The notes beneath the pieces were generated by a model. That model saw only the letters and a program-made list of their open reading frames with translations. It was not told where the DNA came from and did no database searches. Source: Anaerocolumna sp047777345 (GTDB taxonomy: Bacteria; Bacillota; Clostridia; Lachnospirales; Lachnospiraceae). From it: a stretch of DNA of 64,000 nucleotides. Below are positions 1 to 9,574 of the stretch, in pieces; positions within the stretch are counted from its first letter, which is position 1; every line of letters begins with the position of its first letter. A program made the translations under genes and the position numbers. The DNA lies in contig JBKEEJ010000002.1 of assembly GCA_047777345.1 (NCBI GenBank), positions 62,001 to 126,000 on the forward strand. The letters are read 5' to 3'.

Positions 1-2899
1 TTATGGTAATCGTATAATCAATAATGGTTTCCCTGGGATCCTCATGAGAATTAATGACCTTACGCATTGCATTTGTAATATGTCTTCCCGTATAATATCC
101 GCCAGGGATTTCACGAATTCCTACCGTTTGATTCCACTGTTCTGTTAATGTTTCTATATCATCAGCACTCCATGCCAGCTGGCTAAAGGCATTTATATTT
201 GCCGTTGCATATCTTGCGGAAGAACCCAGCAAAGCTTCAATTTCACGTCCGAAGCGAACCTGTGTATCGGTACTTGCCCACCACTTCATAAATTCCCATG
301 CTCTTTGTTTTGCTTCCTTATCCTCGGAGGCAATCATCATGGTTGCATTACCGGTAATAAAATCAGAACGATCAATATAAGTATTACCTTCTTCATCTAC
401 CTTTTCAGTTCCCGGAATTAGTGTGAAATCCCATAAACCTCTGATTTCAGGGGCTGATACCATTAGAGTATTGTAAGTTTGGTAGCTTGCAATACCGATA
501 GGCATTTCACCGGTACGGAAACGGCTGATAAAATCAAAAAATACAGGGATACCATAATCTGTAAAGAATCTGGTATATACATCCATTGCTTTAACACCGG
601 CTTCATTGTCTACTATCGCTTTCGTCCCTGCTTCATTATATAAGTCTCCACCCTGCTGAAACAGTAAGCTGAAATAAAGTGATAAATCCGGCGCATTGGA
701 TGCAACCGATGTACTGGCATTTGCGCTGGTACTGCTGCCTGCCGCCGATGGAATACCAATTGACATATTATTGCCCTGAATGGTAGGAAACATTTCAATC
801 AAATCCTGCCATGTCTGAGGTATTGTAAGCCCCAATTCTTCCAGAATATCCTTGCGATAAAACATTACGTTAAATGTTTGTGTTTCAGGTATTCCATAAA
901 TAGCACCATCCAGACAGTACTGTTCATAGGAGCTTTCTGTATAATTGCTCAAAACTTCTTTATAATCTTCAAACTGTGTAATATCCTCAGCCGCACCGCG
1001 AAGTGCATAGTTTACAGGCTGATCGGAACCAACACTAAGAACAACATCCGGACCTCTTCCTGCCATAACCGCACTTAATAATGCATCCGCTGCTACAATC
1101 TCTACATTAACCTTTATTCCCGTATCCGGCGTAAAGGTGTCATCTACCATAGATTTTAAAATTGCTCCCTGATCACGACCGCTTAAAATCCATACAGTAA
1201 CTACGTCATTCTCTTCTGCATAAACATCGCCGACCGCATTATAATCAACAAAGAAGGTTGCGGCGAAGGCCTTGATTTCATGCCACATCTTAGTAAAGAT
1301 ATTGGCTTTGTCTTTTTTCGGTTTTGTATCAGTACTGGTAATTACCAAATAATCAATATCCAGTTTTGTCTGGCTCATATTCAAAACCGCAGTTCCTAAA
1401 GCAGTAATATTATCCTTAAATGTTGTAAACTCTTCCGTGATTTTATTTGGCTTCTTTGTAAATCTCTCCAACTGTTGAGCAAGCGTCTGGGCCGTTGCAA
1501 TTTTATCTGCCTTCTGTCCTGTATATGCAACCATATCATCTACTATCTTATACAGGCGCTTAGATTCCAAATCCATGGCTTCCATTACTTCCGGATATAC
1601 TTTATCAATATTGTAATCACGATATTTATCAGGTGATGCGCCTGTATACACCAGAATTCTTCTGTAAATCTGGTTTAAACGGTAAATGGAATCTTCCAGT
1701 TCCTCCAAAATGATACCGGAACCGCCTAAAGTTGCCTCCAGACGTATCGTATGAGTCCCGGCTGTCAGGTAAAACTTATATGGCTTGCCGTCTTTATCTG
1801 CAAGGGTTAAGCTATTCCAGTCATTATCATATTCAAAAGAAATTTCTTTCATTTCATCAAAAGGTATCTTTCCATCAATATACACTGTTCTGGAAGATAC
1901 ACTGCCACGGGAATAATTCTGTCTTCCCTTAACAGTAATGTTGTAAAATCCATCTTCAGGAACCGTAAATTCCCATTCTATCCACTGTCCTGAATTACAC
2001 CAGGTCTCACCGCCTATATAATTTAAAATGGTGTTGGTAACACTGTATGGCTGGGTATTTGGTGCAGATTTATCATACTTTGCATATAATGAAGGTTCCG
2101 ACCGGATTGTCGAATCCTCTCCCTGTACAACCTGCACAAATTTAAGTTTGACATCGGAAACTTCTTTATCTGCATTATCTGCCAAATAATCTGCATAGGT
2201 ATAAGGTGCATCTACAGCATCCAGTACCAGCTTTCTTAAAACCATTGGTTCATTTACGCCCTTAATAGTTATAGTATTTTCACCAGCCTGAAAATAAAAC
2301 TGATAAGGTTCCACTATGTAACCCATGTCATCCTTAAAGTAAGCACTCTGCCACGCATATACTTCAACCTGTCTGGGGCGGAATTCATTACCCTGATTGT
2401 CTACTTTCGGTTCCGATGCATCCGTCCATATTCTGCTAAAAGTTATATTCCCTGCATCATCAAATGGAAGCTCTCCATTAATGTAGAAGGAACGTTCTAT
2501 TGCAACGCCTCTGGATTTTACCGTCAGATATTCTATATATATGTTATAGAAACCTGTTTCCGGTACATTTATCTTCCATGAAACGGTGGATTTTGTATCT
2601 GTATAAAGTACTTTTCCTTCCCCTTCATAATTCTCATACACTTCCACACCTTCCCCTTCGGTGTATGCAAACAAATCCACTTCCACACTCTTAGCAGGGT
2701 ATCCTGCATCTTCATGGGCACTCAAATATTTTGTATAGGTACCTTCTCTGACAGTACCTTCTACATCCTTATTTAAATCAACCCCCTTATATTTTTCACT
2801 AAAATTTTTTACCGGCTTTAAATTCAGCAGTGCACACACAATGACAAATACTATCAAGACACCAACTGTAATAAGTATTTTTCTTGTAGAGCCCTTCAT
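1..2899 (-). CDS. Extracellular solute-binding protein with two N-terminal beta-sandwich modules (partial, 3' end outside window)
   Basis: About 966 residues are in the window and the frame stays open at the left edge. Residues 7-27 form a hydrophobic export or anchor segment. Two related modules follow (about 90-245 and 290-410), each with a 'W-x-F/I-x-V-P-E-x-G-F-Y-N-I' core, an 'RxxYI(N/D)GxxPFD' strand and an 'xAGxxTIxxxG/E' strand; these resemble CBM6/35-like sugar-binding sandwiches. A helical linker (about 410-555) leads to a family 1 (MalE-like) periplasmic-binding-protein domain from about 555, recognisable by 'GRGPDVVLSVGSDQ' and 'IYGIPETQTF'. The start ATG has a good ribosome site (tggagg). 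It diverges from the araC gene, and its ABC permeases are presumably beyond the edge. Placement beside xylan enzymes suggests binding of xylo-oligosaccharides (inference). It is over twice the usual length of a sugar-binding protein. Confidence 0.88.
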   Translation of the reverse strand, partial: MKGSTRKILITVGVLIVFVIVCALLNLKPVKNFSEKYKGVDLNKDVEGTVREGTYTKYLSAHEDAGYPAKSVEVDLFAYTEGEGVEVYENYEGEGKVLYTDTKSTVSWKINVPETGFYNIYIEYLTVKSRGVAIERSFYINGELPFDDAGNITFSRIWTDASEPKVDNQGNEFRPRQVEVYAWQSAYFKDDMGYIVEPYQFYFQAGENTITIKGVNEPMVLRKLVLDAVDAPYTYADYLADNADKEVSDVKLKFVQVVQGEDSTIRSEPSLYAKYDKSAPNTQPYSVTNTILNYIGGETWCNSGQWIEWEFTVPEDGFYNITVKGRQNYSRGSVSSRTVYIDGKIPFDEMKEISFEYDNDWNSLTLADKDGKPYKFYLTAGTHTIRLEATLGGSGIILEELEDSIYRLNQIYRRILVYTGASPDKYRDYNIDKVYPEVMEAMDLESKRLYKIVDDMVAYTGQKADKIATAQTLAQQLERFTKKPNKITEEFTTFKDNITALGTAVLNMSQTKLDIDYLVITSTDTKPKKDKANIFTKMWHEIKAFAATFFVDYNAVGDVYAEENDVVTVWILSGRDQGAILKSMVDDTFTPDTGIKVNVEIVAADALLSAVMAGRGPDVVLSVGSDQPVNYALRGAAEDITQFEDYKEVLSNYTESSYEQYCLDGAIYGIPETQTFNVMFYRKDILEELGLTIPQTWQDLIEMFPTIQGNNMSIGIPSAAGSSTSANASTSVASNAPDLSLYFSLLFQQGGDLYNEAGTKAIVDNEAGVKAMDVYTRFFTDYGIPVFFDFISRFRTGEMPIGIASYQTYNTLMVSAPEIRGLWDFTLIPGTEKVDEEGNTYIDRSDFITGNATMMIASEDKEAKQRAWEFMKWWASTDTQVRFGREIEALLGSSARYATANINAFSQLAWSADDIETLTEQWNQTVGIREIPGGYYTGRHITNAMRKVINSHEDPRETIIDYTITI

Positions 2900-3147
2900 A
2901 AAATGCCTCCATAAATTTTCCAATTCGTAATCTGTTTGTATAATTTATATATAGTATACCGAAATTGGATACGCATTACTTCCTAGATTTTGCTATTTAT
3001 TCTTCATGTATTGCTTATTTTTTTCGGCCAATTTACCATAATAGTGCTTAATTATTGATTTTTTCTGTTCAAAGTGATAGACTTTAATTAGAAAAAAATG
3101 GTATTTATGAGCTCAATTTGATTTGCCAACAGAATTAAGGAGGAATC
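2900..3147. promoter_or_regulatory. Divergent promoter region between binding-protein gene and araC
   Basis: This 248-bp AT-rich spacer drives transcription both ways. On the minus strand a TATACT -10-like box (revcomp near 2953-2958) lies about 50 bases before the binding-protein ATG, with no good -35 box, as expected for an activator-dependent promoter. araC has a strong aaggagg ribosome site at about 3137-3143. A 'TGCTATTTATT' element at 2991-3001 resembles 'CTATTTATTGCTAT' upstream of the GH10 gene. Regulator binding here is inference. Confidence 0.4.
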
Positions 3148-4086
3148 ATGACCAATACTCGTATTAATGAAAAAGATTTAGATTTTTACAGTATTAACAG
3201 TGATTATACCGGCTCCAGATCTTTCACAGGCAATCAAGAAAAGGTAGAATTTCATAATGCCACTACTATGCGTATTTGGTGTAATGAACAATCCGATAGT
3301 TTCCCGGCCCACTGGCATACTGCCATGGAAATTTTGATGCCAATTGAAAACTACTATGATGTCATTGTCAATGATACCAATTATCATATACTTCCCGGAG
3401 AAGCGGTTGTAATCCCGCCAGGGGAAGTACATGAATTAGTTGCACCTAAGGAAGGCAGGCGTTTTATTTTCTTATTTGATATCACATTAATAACCAAACT
3501 AAAGGGTTTTTCTGCCATTCAATCCCTTCTTGTGCAACCTCTTTACATCACTCCTGAGACTTATCCTCAGATTTATGATGAGGTATATGATTTGTTAATA
3601 CAGATGCGCAACGAATATTTCAGTGGCAATGAATACAGTGAATTGATAATTATATCTCTGCTCATTAATTTTTTTGTAAAATTTGGCTACCATCGAATCA
3701 ATACCGATACACTTTTTCCGAATGTCAGACTATACAAGCAAAAAGTATATATACAGAAATTTAATAATCTTATGACTTATATAGACAGCCATTATATGGA
3801 AGATCTGGACTTAGAAAGCATGGCAAAATCTGTGGGTTTCAGTAAATATCACTTTTCCAGGTTATTCAAACAATATACCAACTTTACATTTTGTGAATAT
3901 TTATGTTACAGACGTATTAAAGCCGCCGAAGAGTTATTGGCAAATCCAGACCTATCCATCACAGAAGTTGCTTTACAGTCAGGTTTTCCGAGTATTTCTA
4001 CCTTTAATCGTCTTTTTAAGCACTACAAAAACTGTACTCCCAGTGAGTATCGCACCAAAAAACATATTGTTCTCAATAGATATTAA
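3148..4086 (+). CDS. AraC-family transcriptional regulator
   Basis: The protein has 312 residues. The N-terminal half (about 50-115) is a cupin-type sensing domain with 'HWH' and 'PGEAVVIPPGEVHEL'. The C-terminal 100 residues hold the double helix-turn-helix of AraC/XylS regulators: first helix pair at 'DLDLESMAKSVGFSKYHFSR' and second at 'SITEVALQSGFPSISTFNR'. It starts at ATG after aaggagg. It is divergent from the binding-protein gene and about 10 kb from the GH10 gene, so it is the likely local activator of the xylan genes, probably sensing a sugar through the cupin (inference). No membrane segment or response-regulator receiver is present. Confidence 0.92.
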   Translation: MTNTRINEKDLDFYSINSDYTGSRSFTGNQEKVEFHNATTMRIWCNEQSDSFPAHWHTAMEILMPIENYYDVIVNDTNYHILPGEAVVIPPGEVHELVAPKEGRRFIFLFDITLITKLKGFSAIQSLLVQPLYITPETYPQIYDEVYDLLIQMRNEYFSGNEYSELIIISLLINFFVKFGYHRINTDTLFPNVRLYKQKVYIQKFNNLMTYIDSHYMEDLDLESMAKSVGFSKYHFSRLFKQYTNFTFCEYLCYRRIKAAEELLANPDLSITEVALQSGFPSISTFNRLFKHYKNCTPSEYRTKKHIVLNRY

Positions 4087-4276
4087 AAAAATCATACTGT
4101 AAACTCAATTGTCGCAGGTAAAGTTAAAAATCATAACCACCCGTCAAACGGGTGGTTTGCTCTGAGGCTATAAGCCTCTGTTACCGGCCAGCGCCTAAAG
4201 ACGCTGGCTTTCACTATGTTCAAGCCACTATGCCCTTGACTCGTCGCCGCCCTTCAAAGGGCGTATGTACTACCGG

Positions 4277-4732
4277 CTACCCCTTGAAGGGGTCTTCATA
4301 TTCCTTTACACTCAGCTTATCCTGCATTATGTCACTTCGTTCTTGGTCTTGTATATACTTTTTAATGGTTGCCTCATTCAGACCAACTGTACTTACATAG
4401 TACCCTTCTGCCCAAAAGTGACGATTACCGTATTTGTATTTTAGATTTGCGTGCTTATCAAATATCATAAGAGCACTTTTTCCTTTTAGGTATCCCATAA
4501 AACTTGATACACTCATTTTGGGAGGTATACTTACCAACATATGTATATGATCTGGCATGAGGTGTCCTTCTATTATTTCTACTCCCTTATAACTGCATAA
4601 CTGTTTTATTATATCTCGTATACTTTCTTTGTATTGATTATAAATAGCTTTTCGTCTATACTTAGGTGTAAAGACGATGTGATATTTGCACACCCATTTT
4701 GTGTGTGACATATCATTGCTTTTGTTAGCCAT
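4277..4732 (-). CDS. tnpA: IS200/IS605-type Y1 transposase TnpA
   Basis: The 151-residue length is typical. The HUH motif is His62-x-His64 in 'DHIHML', and the catalytic tyrosine is Tyr126 in 'TIKKYIQDQ'; both are intact, so it may be active. Such enzymes cut and join single-stranded DNA at end hairpins as a dimer. The ribosome site (aaaggtga) lies inside a hairpin immediately before the ATG, which should keep translation low. The stop codon sits just before the fifth of five short downstream palindromes. Confidence 0.95.
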   Translation of the reverse strand: MANKSNDMSHTKWVCKYHIVFTPKYRRKAIYNQYKESIRDIIKQLCSYKGVEIIEGHLMPDHIHMLVSIPPKMSVSSFMGYLKGKSALMIFDKHANLKYKYGNRHFWAEGYYVSTVGLNEATIKKYIQDQERSDIMQDKLSVKEYEDPFKG

Positions 4733-4734
4733 GA

Positions 4735-4797
4735 AATCACCTTTCCTCTCGTTATGATAGTAGCCTGAACAACTCTATTATAACGGAAAGGTGATTT
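4735..4797 (-). promoter_or_regulatory. Ribosome-site-sequestering hairpin of tnpA
   Basis: aaatcacctttcc and ggaaaggtgattt form a 13-bp perfect stem with a loop of about 37 bases. On the minus strand the second arm contains the tnpA ribosome site just before the ATG at 4732. On the plus strand the stem is followed by a T-run, so it could also stop transcripts entering from outside. Confidence 0.65.
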
Positions 4798-4910
4798 TTT
4801 GCTATAAGCAAATGTTACACCACCCGCATAGCAGGTGGTTTTTTGTTTCGCATGGCTCGTTTCTCTGTTGAGAAACTCACTTCATGCTCAACAGACTAAA
4901 GTCCATAATA

Positions 4911-5005
4911 AAAGAGCGCATGAGATTTTCGCCTACACTGTCTGACTTACATTTTATGTCTGTCAAGCAATGTGTCTTAGAAATCAACATGCGCTCTGTT
5001 TTTGT
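4911..5005. terminator. Long-loop palindrome after GH43, candidate terminator of the xylan operon
   Basis: agagcgcatg (4913-4922) pairs with catgcgctct (4988-4997), enclosing about 65 bases that can fold further (acactgtctgac near 4936 with the gtctgtcaag...gtgt side). On the minus strand the stem is followed by cttttatt, and on the plus strand by gtttttgt, so it may act in both directions. Confidence 0.5.
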
Positions 5006-5009
5006 CACC

Positions 5010-6605
5010 CTAATTCCTGTATACAAATTCGGAGAATCTTACGCTTCCGCCAATTTCTTTTGTCCCATATATAAACAATCCAAATCGGCATCCGGTAAAA
5101 TGATCCAACCTAAAATAAAGCTTGTGACTGCCCCCTATCTGCGTCCATCCTTTTCCTGTATCAAAATAATACTTTGCCTCATCTTTCATTTCTTCAAACT
5201 CAACTTCTATTTTGAGTTTGAGTTTGTCTGTATGAAGCTCTCTAATTTCCTGCAAAATTTCCTCCTTACCCCCCTCCATTGCTTGTAAGGATGAATTATC
5301 CGGAAGACGATTCTTCATTACCAACAATGTTTTTCCTTTTTCTTTTGTAACAGCTACCATCCCATAGCAGCCCTGTAATGCACAAATCCCGGCATAATCT
5401 CCCTCTTTAAGAGAAGATGCATCCACCGTTACTTCTCCTGCACAAGCCGGAAAACGCATTCTTTGGGTCAGAATATTCTTAGCCTGAGTCAGGCTTTTGC
5501 AAAGCTTATCCGTTGTAATTTCTACTGTTCCCCTCTTTAAATCTCTTTTCACCAGAGATAAATCCGGCTCATGATTAAACTGCCAGCAGCTTTTAAAACC
5601 AAAACTATCATATGCGCATTGTTTTGTCACCCTGCCGTCACTCTTTGCCCCTTCGTCCATAATAAAACCGCCCTTAAAATCGTCACTTTGTACCAAAGGC
5701 ATATACTGGTAGTCCGGACGTGTACTGACAATCTCAAATTCAGCAGGAATTTTTCCATTTTCGCCAAATACCGGATAGTCATTTTCCCATGAAATTGGAA
5801 TCAATACAGGAATACGCCCTACTGCGCCTCTGTCCTGAAAAAGTACTGCGTACCATTTTCCATCCGGCGTATCAACGATTCCACCCTGAGCCACTCCCTG
5901 ATTGTAATACCCCATATCATCATTTAATACATCACCGCCCAGGAATTCTCCTTCTAAAGAACTTGATACGAAACAAGCTTCCACTCGTTTCCACTGTTCT
6001 CTTAAAGAATGAATAAAGAACAGATAATATTTACCGTTTATTTTATAAAAATGAGTTCCTTCATAACCCAGGCCCGGATGGCCCTCATCTTTTGCAATAA
6101 TTCGATCTATCCCTCCCTCTTTTGGACCGGATAAATCTGCCTTTAATTCCTGCAAACGAATGTATTTATTTCCAGATGCAATATAGACTCTGTCATCGTC
6201 ATCAAATAAAATGGAGCAGTCATGATAAAATCCCTGAATATAATCTTTTTTCCAGGGCCCTTCTATAGAAGGAGCCGAGTAAAGATAAGTCTTTTTTGTA
6301 TCATTAGCAACAAAACATATATAAAAAGTTCCTTTATGATAACGCAGACATGCTGCCCACATACCTTTTCCGTATATATTTTGCTCTCCTTCCAATTTCT
6401 GTGCAGGCGTAGAGTCCAATACATCATAAACATAAGATGCATGCTCCCAATTTACCAAATCGTAGGAACGCAGAATTTCACATCCCGGCATAAAGTGCAT
6501 CGTAGTACTGACCATATAGTAGGTATCATCAACCCTGATAACATCTGGGTCCGGATAGTCTAAACAAATCAATGGATTAATTCCCTGTTTTCTAACAGCA
6601 TTCAT
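5010..6605 (-). CDS. GH43 family beta-xylosidase/arabinosidase
   Basis: The 531 residues form a five-bladed GH43 domain followed by a beta-sandwich from about residue 330 (C-terminal ConA-like module of beta-xylosidases). The likely catalytic set is visible: Asp in 'YPDPDVI' (about residue 19), Asp129 in 'YHDCSI' and Glu182 in 'YEGTHFY'. There is no signal peptide, so it acts in the cytoplasm, removing xylose or arabinose from imported xylo-oligosaccharides. It is the last gene of the five-gene xylan string, 76 bp after GH115, with a good aggagagg ribosome site. The exact substrate (xylosidase or arabinofuranosidase) cannot be decided from sequence alone. Confidence 0.93.
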   Translation of the reverse strand: MNAVRKQGINPLICLDYPDPDVIRVDDTYYMVSTTMHFMPGCEILRSYDLVNWEHASYVYDVLDSTPAQKLEGEQNIYGKGMWAACLRYHKGTFYICFVANDTKKTYLYSAPSIEGPWKKDYIQGFYHDCSILFDDDDRVYIASGNKYIRLQELKADLSGPKEGGIDRIIAKDEGHPGLGYEGTHFYKINGKYYLFFIHSLREQWKRVEACFVSSSLEGEFLGGDVLNDDMGYYNQGVAQGGIVDTPDGKWYAVLFQDRGAVGRIPVLIPISWENDYPVFGENGKIPAEFEIVSTRPDYQYMPLVQSDDFKGGFIMDEGAKSDGRVTKQCAYDSFGFKSCWQFNHEPDLSLVKRDLKRGTVEITTDKLCKSLTQAKNILTQRMRFPACAGEVTVDASSLKEGDYAGICALQGCYGMVAVTKEKGKTLLVMKNRLPDNSSLQAMEGGKEEILQEIRELHTDKLKLKIEVEFEEMKDEAKYYFDTGKGWTQIGGSHKLYFRLDHFTGCRFGLFIYGTKEIGGSVRFSEFVYRN

Positions 6606-6681
6606 ACTTATGTTTATCCTCTCCTGTCTATTGTTTTACTTGACTCTTATTTTTCCAGAACAAACCCTGTCGGAGTAAAAG

Positions 6682-9558
6682 TTACGATGTGAACCAGGAC
6701 TCGTAAGGTCCAAGATAGGCTTCTTTTCTTTTTATCCCCCTTTTATATAGGATGATCCGCTCCAGGATGAAACCAGCCTCCAATGCTCCGATACCAATAC
6801 TCTGAACTCCTTCTTCTAAGGTTATCTGTACCGATATACTTCTTTCCTGATTAAGTACTCCTTTATTCCAGTCTTCATCACTACAATCCCCTGCTTTAAA
6901 ATCAGCCGGAAGCACCTCAACCTTTTGTTCCTTATTATTTATCTGCAAAACAACATTTACACTTTTCTTATAAACAACAGAATTCGTAGGCGCTACGATC
7001 AATTCTGCCATATATTCCCCTGCTTCTTCTATGAGAAAACGGTAATATACAAAAGGTTTTTCCTCTTTTTCGGTAAATACTGCCGTGCTTGGGAATACTT
7101 TGACTCCTGCTCCATACTTACCATACCCTTCCATAAGCTCAAAAGAGCCTTTCTTTGTATCCTTCTTTTTATAAAAGCCGTCTGCATTCATGGTGATAAT
7201 ACCTGCCTGCTCCAGATAGGTCTTTTCCGGCAAACCATCTACATTAACCCCTTTTGCAGTAATATCCACTGCCACACAGGTTTCTTCATCTTTAATTAAA
7301 AGTCTTACTTGCTCTTTGGTTTCCGGCAACCTGCTTCTGTCACAGGTAATTACCAAGTCTTCCTGCTGTAAGACTGTACCTTCCATGGAACTTACTTTCA
7401 GCCATGCCGGCATAGTCCCGGACTCTGTCTGAGGTTCTATCCAAAAATGTACGCTACCAATGCCGTCGTTAGCAATTTCTAATACCACTTGATCACAACC
7501 TGCATAGCAGAAATCATCAATCTGAATCGACATAGGGGCGCCATAGGTCTTCGTAGCCACAGCAAAGGAATCTTTTCGATTTACCTTAAGTCTCGGCTTA
7601 TTTGCAGGTTCCACCGTCATAATTACCGGATAACGGCAATCATCTTCGTTCCATTTTGTAAAACCGATATGCTGGGCCAAATGCATACCATTCCACTTTC
7701 CGTTCTTAAAATTTCCCAATTCTTCACATAATGCTCTGTCCTTTGCAATACATTTTCTGACCATATCTGCATATTGATTTGCAATAGTCTTTCCTTGCTT
7801 CGCATAAAAAGCATTTTTACCTGCATATAAATGCATCTTCAGTAAATTCATACTGGCCATTGCAGGAAAATGAATCATACTGTAATATGCTTCTTTCTCT
7901 ATCCCATTTAGAGAATTATAAATCTCTGTCGAAAGGTTTTCTGTTTCTATTGCTTTTGCAATCATTCTTTCAGCTTCATTGTAATGGCACGGATGATAAA
8001 TCTTAGAATTCAGTGCTTCCGGACGGCGCAAACTGTTTATATCTATGTAATCCGTAAGAACCTTTCCTATTTTTTTTTGTATATCAGGGCTGACCGAAGG
8101 AAAGTTTTTTTCTACCCAGGAAACAGTATATTCTCTGTAACTGTTCCTGTTTCCATAACCCCACTTATCATAGTCATATGCCAAGGCAAGAAAATAGGTC
8201 AGAGGCACCTCATGAAACTTGATATCACCCACGTTTACAATCCAGACTTTCCGAATGCCATACTCATATGCCATGCTCATCTGTTCCCATATCTTGGAAA
8301 GCGGTGTGGAATCCACCCACTCATAAGAAATTGGTCCGCCGTGATAGTCAAGATGATAGTACATCCCGAAACCACCTTTGTGATTGCGGATTTTCTCCGT
8401 TGGAAGTGTCCTCATATTACCAAAATTATCTTCGCAAAACATGCAAATGACATCATCCAGTTCCTCCCAGTCCTTTAGTCCCTTAATGTTTTCATCCCCG
8501 TAAAAGTAAGCCTCCACCTCTTTGTAAAGAACCAAAAGCTGAGGTACCTTTGATAAATTCTCATTTACATTTTTTTTAATTAACTGACGCTGTTTCAGAA
8601 TAATATCCTTTAATAAACGAATATTCTCTTCCAGGTTTGCATGTTCTTTCAACAGGGAAGAATCCCGTTCGCCACGCATACCAATGGTAATCATATTTTC
8701 ATACTTACCGCTTCTTTTTAATGCATCTTCCCAGTAATTTAAAAGTCCCTGTTCATTGGTATAAAAATTCCATTCATTCCCATACCTGCTCTTTGGTCCT
8801 CTTACCTTATCCCACTCTTCGCTGGCCCGCAAACATGGCTCATGGTGCGAATAACCGATTACTACTCCGTAAATATCAGCCAGCTCCTCATTCTTACTGC
8901 CTGGTCCATCCAGTGGAAAAGAAGATGACCACATTGCAGGCCATAAATAATTTCCCTTCATACGAAGCAAAAACTCAAACACATGATCATAAGCTTCTGC
9001 ATTAAAACTCCCAAAATGGGAGAATACCCAATTCCCAAAGCAAGGCCATTCATCATTAATGAAAAAACCTCTGTATTTTACACTCGGTTCCCTGGATATT
9101 GTATCCACTTGCTTATCGATTGCAAGTACTTCTTTTCTTACTGGCCGGACATCGCCCCAGAAACATAAGGGAGACACTCCAATATACTCGGAAAAGGAAA
9201 ACATTCCATAAATAGTACCTCGTTTATCACTACCGTAAATTACAAGGACTTCAAACCCGCCTAATGCATCCTGTAAGAGTTTCCTTCCGTATACTTCCCA
9301 CTTACCGGACACACTGGATATATCCAGGTGTTTTTCCCATTCCAGCTGTTTTAGGGCGGCACTTTTTCCTACTGTAGCGCACAATATCACCTGGGTCCCA
9401 TTCGGATCCAGGCCTTTAAGGGAATCTACAATTACCGGTTTTTTGCCAGTTACTTTTTCAACGTCTTTACATACTTTTTCTGCTACTCGTTTTACCCCTA
9501 AAAAAGCAGATTCTTCTACGAAAAATACCGTATTTTTATCAATACCACCCAAAAACAT
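6682..9558 (-). CDS. GH115 alpha-(4-O-methyl)-glucuronidase
   Basis: The 958-residue length and architecture fit GH115: an N-terminal domain with the nucleotide-free 'YGSDKRGTIYGMFSFSEYIGVSP' segment, a central TIM barrel ('EPSVKYRGFFINDEWP', 'GNYLWPAMW', 'GYSHHEPCLRASEEW', 'YHLDYHGGP', 'VWIVNVGDIKFHEVPLTYFL'), a helical segment, and a C-terminal beta-rich region. These enzymes remove (4-O-methyl)glucuronic acid from xylan side chains, including internal ones. No signal peptide is present, so it is cytoplasmic. It lies 16 bp after the SGNH esterase and 76 bp before GH43, in one apparent operon. The ribosome site is gaaaggtgag. Confidence 0.93.
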   Translation of the reverse strand: MFLGGIDKNTVFFVEESAFLGVKRVAEKVCKDVEKVTGKKPVIVDSLKGLDPNGTQVILCATVGKSAALKQLEWEKHLDISSVSGKWEVYGRKLLQDALGGFEVLVIYGSDKRGTIYGMFSFSEYIGVSPLCFWGDVRPVRKEVLAIDKQVDTISREPSVKYRGFFINDEWPCFGNWVFSHFGSFNAEAYDHVFEFLLRMKGNYLWPAMWSSSFPLDGPGSKNEELADIYGVVIGYSHHEPCLRASEEWDKVRGPKSRYGNEWNFYTNEQGLLNYWEDALKRSGKYENMITIGMRGERDSSLLKEHANLEENIRLLKDIILKQRQLIKKNVNENLSKVPQLLVLYKEVEAYFYGDENIKGLKDWEELDDVICMFCEDNFGNMRTLPTEKIRNHKGGFGMYYHLDYHGGPISYEWVDSTPLSKIWEQMSMAYEYGIRKVWIVNVGDIKFHEVPLTYFLALAYDYDKWGYGNRNSYREYTVSWVEKNFPSVSPDIQKKIGKVLTDYIDINSLRRPEALNSKIYHPCHYNEAERMIAKAIETENLSTEIYNSLNGIEKEAYYSMIHFPAMASMNLLKMHLYAGKNAFYAKQGKTIANQYADMVRKCIAKDRALCEELGNFKNGKWNGMHLAQHIGFTKWNEDDCRYPVIMTVEPANKPRLKVNRKDSFAVATKTYGAPMSIQIDDFCYAGCDQVVLEIANDGIGSVHFWIEPQTESGTMPAWLKVSSMEGTVLQQEDLVITCDRSRLPETKEQVRLLIKDEETCVAVDITAKGVNVDGLPEKTYLEQAGIITMNADGFYKKKDTKKGSFELMEGYGKYGAGVKVFPSTAVFTEKEEKPFVYYRFLIEEAGEYMAELIVAPTNSVVYKKSVNVVLQINNKEQKVEVLPADFKAGDCSDEDWNKGVLNQERSISVQITLEEGVQSIGIGALEAGFILERIILYKRGIKRKEAYLGPYESWFTS

Positions 9559-9574
9559 TATAATCTCACCTTTC

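Larger units (their letters stand above)
4130..4850 (-). mobile_element. IS200-type insertion sequence (single ORF, tnpA only)
   Basis: Both ends carry subterminal palindromes rather than inverted repeats: 4135-4157 (aaccaccc/gggtggtt) and about 4831-4850 (accacccgc/gcaggtggt), as in the IS200/IS605 family. The only gene is tnpA; no tnpB frame exists. A perfect 13-bp stem (about 4735-4747 with 4785-4797) contains the tnpA ribosome site, matching the known IS200 strategy of hiding the start site. The tnpA-downstream end has a run of five hairpins (4135-4292). Exact cleavage points cannot be set from one copy. It lies between araC and the 3' end of the GH43 gene and breaks neither. Confidence 0.82.

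Noticed and set aside
4884..5288. Plus-strand 134-codon ORF over the IS end and GH43 3' end
   Set aside because: It is antisense to GH43, crosses a palindrome, and has no family resemblance or ribosome site.
7984..8478. Plus-strand 164-codon ORF inside GH115
   Set aside because: It is fully antisense to a well-supported GH115 gene, and its composition is that of a shadow frame.
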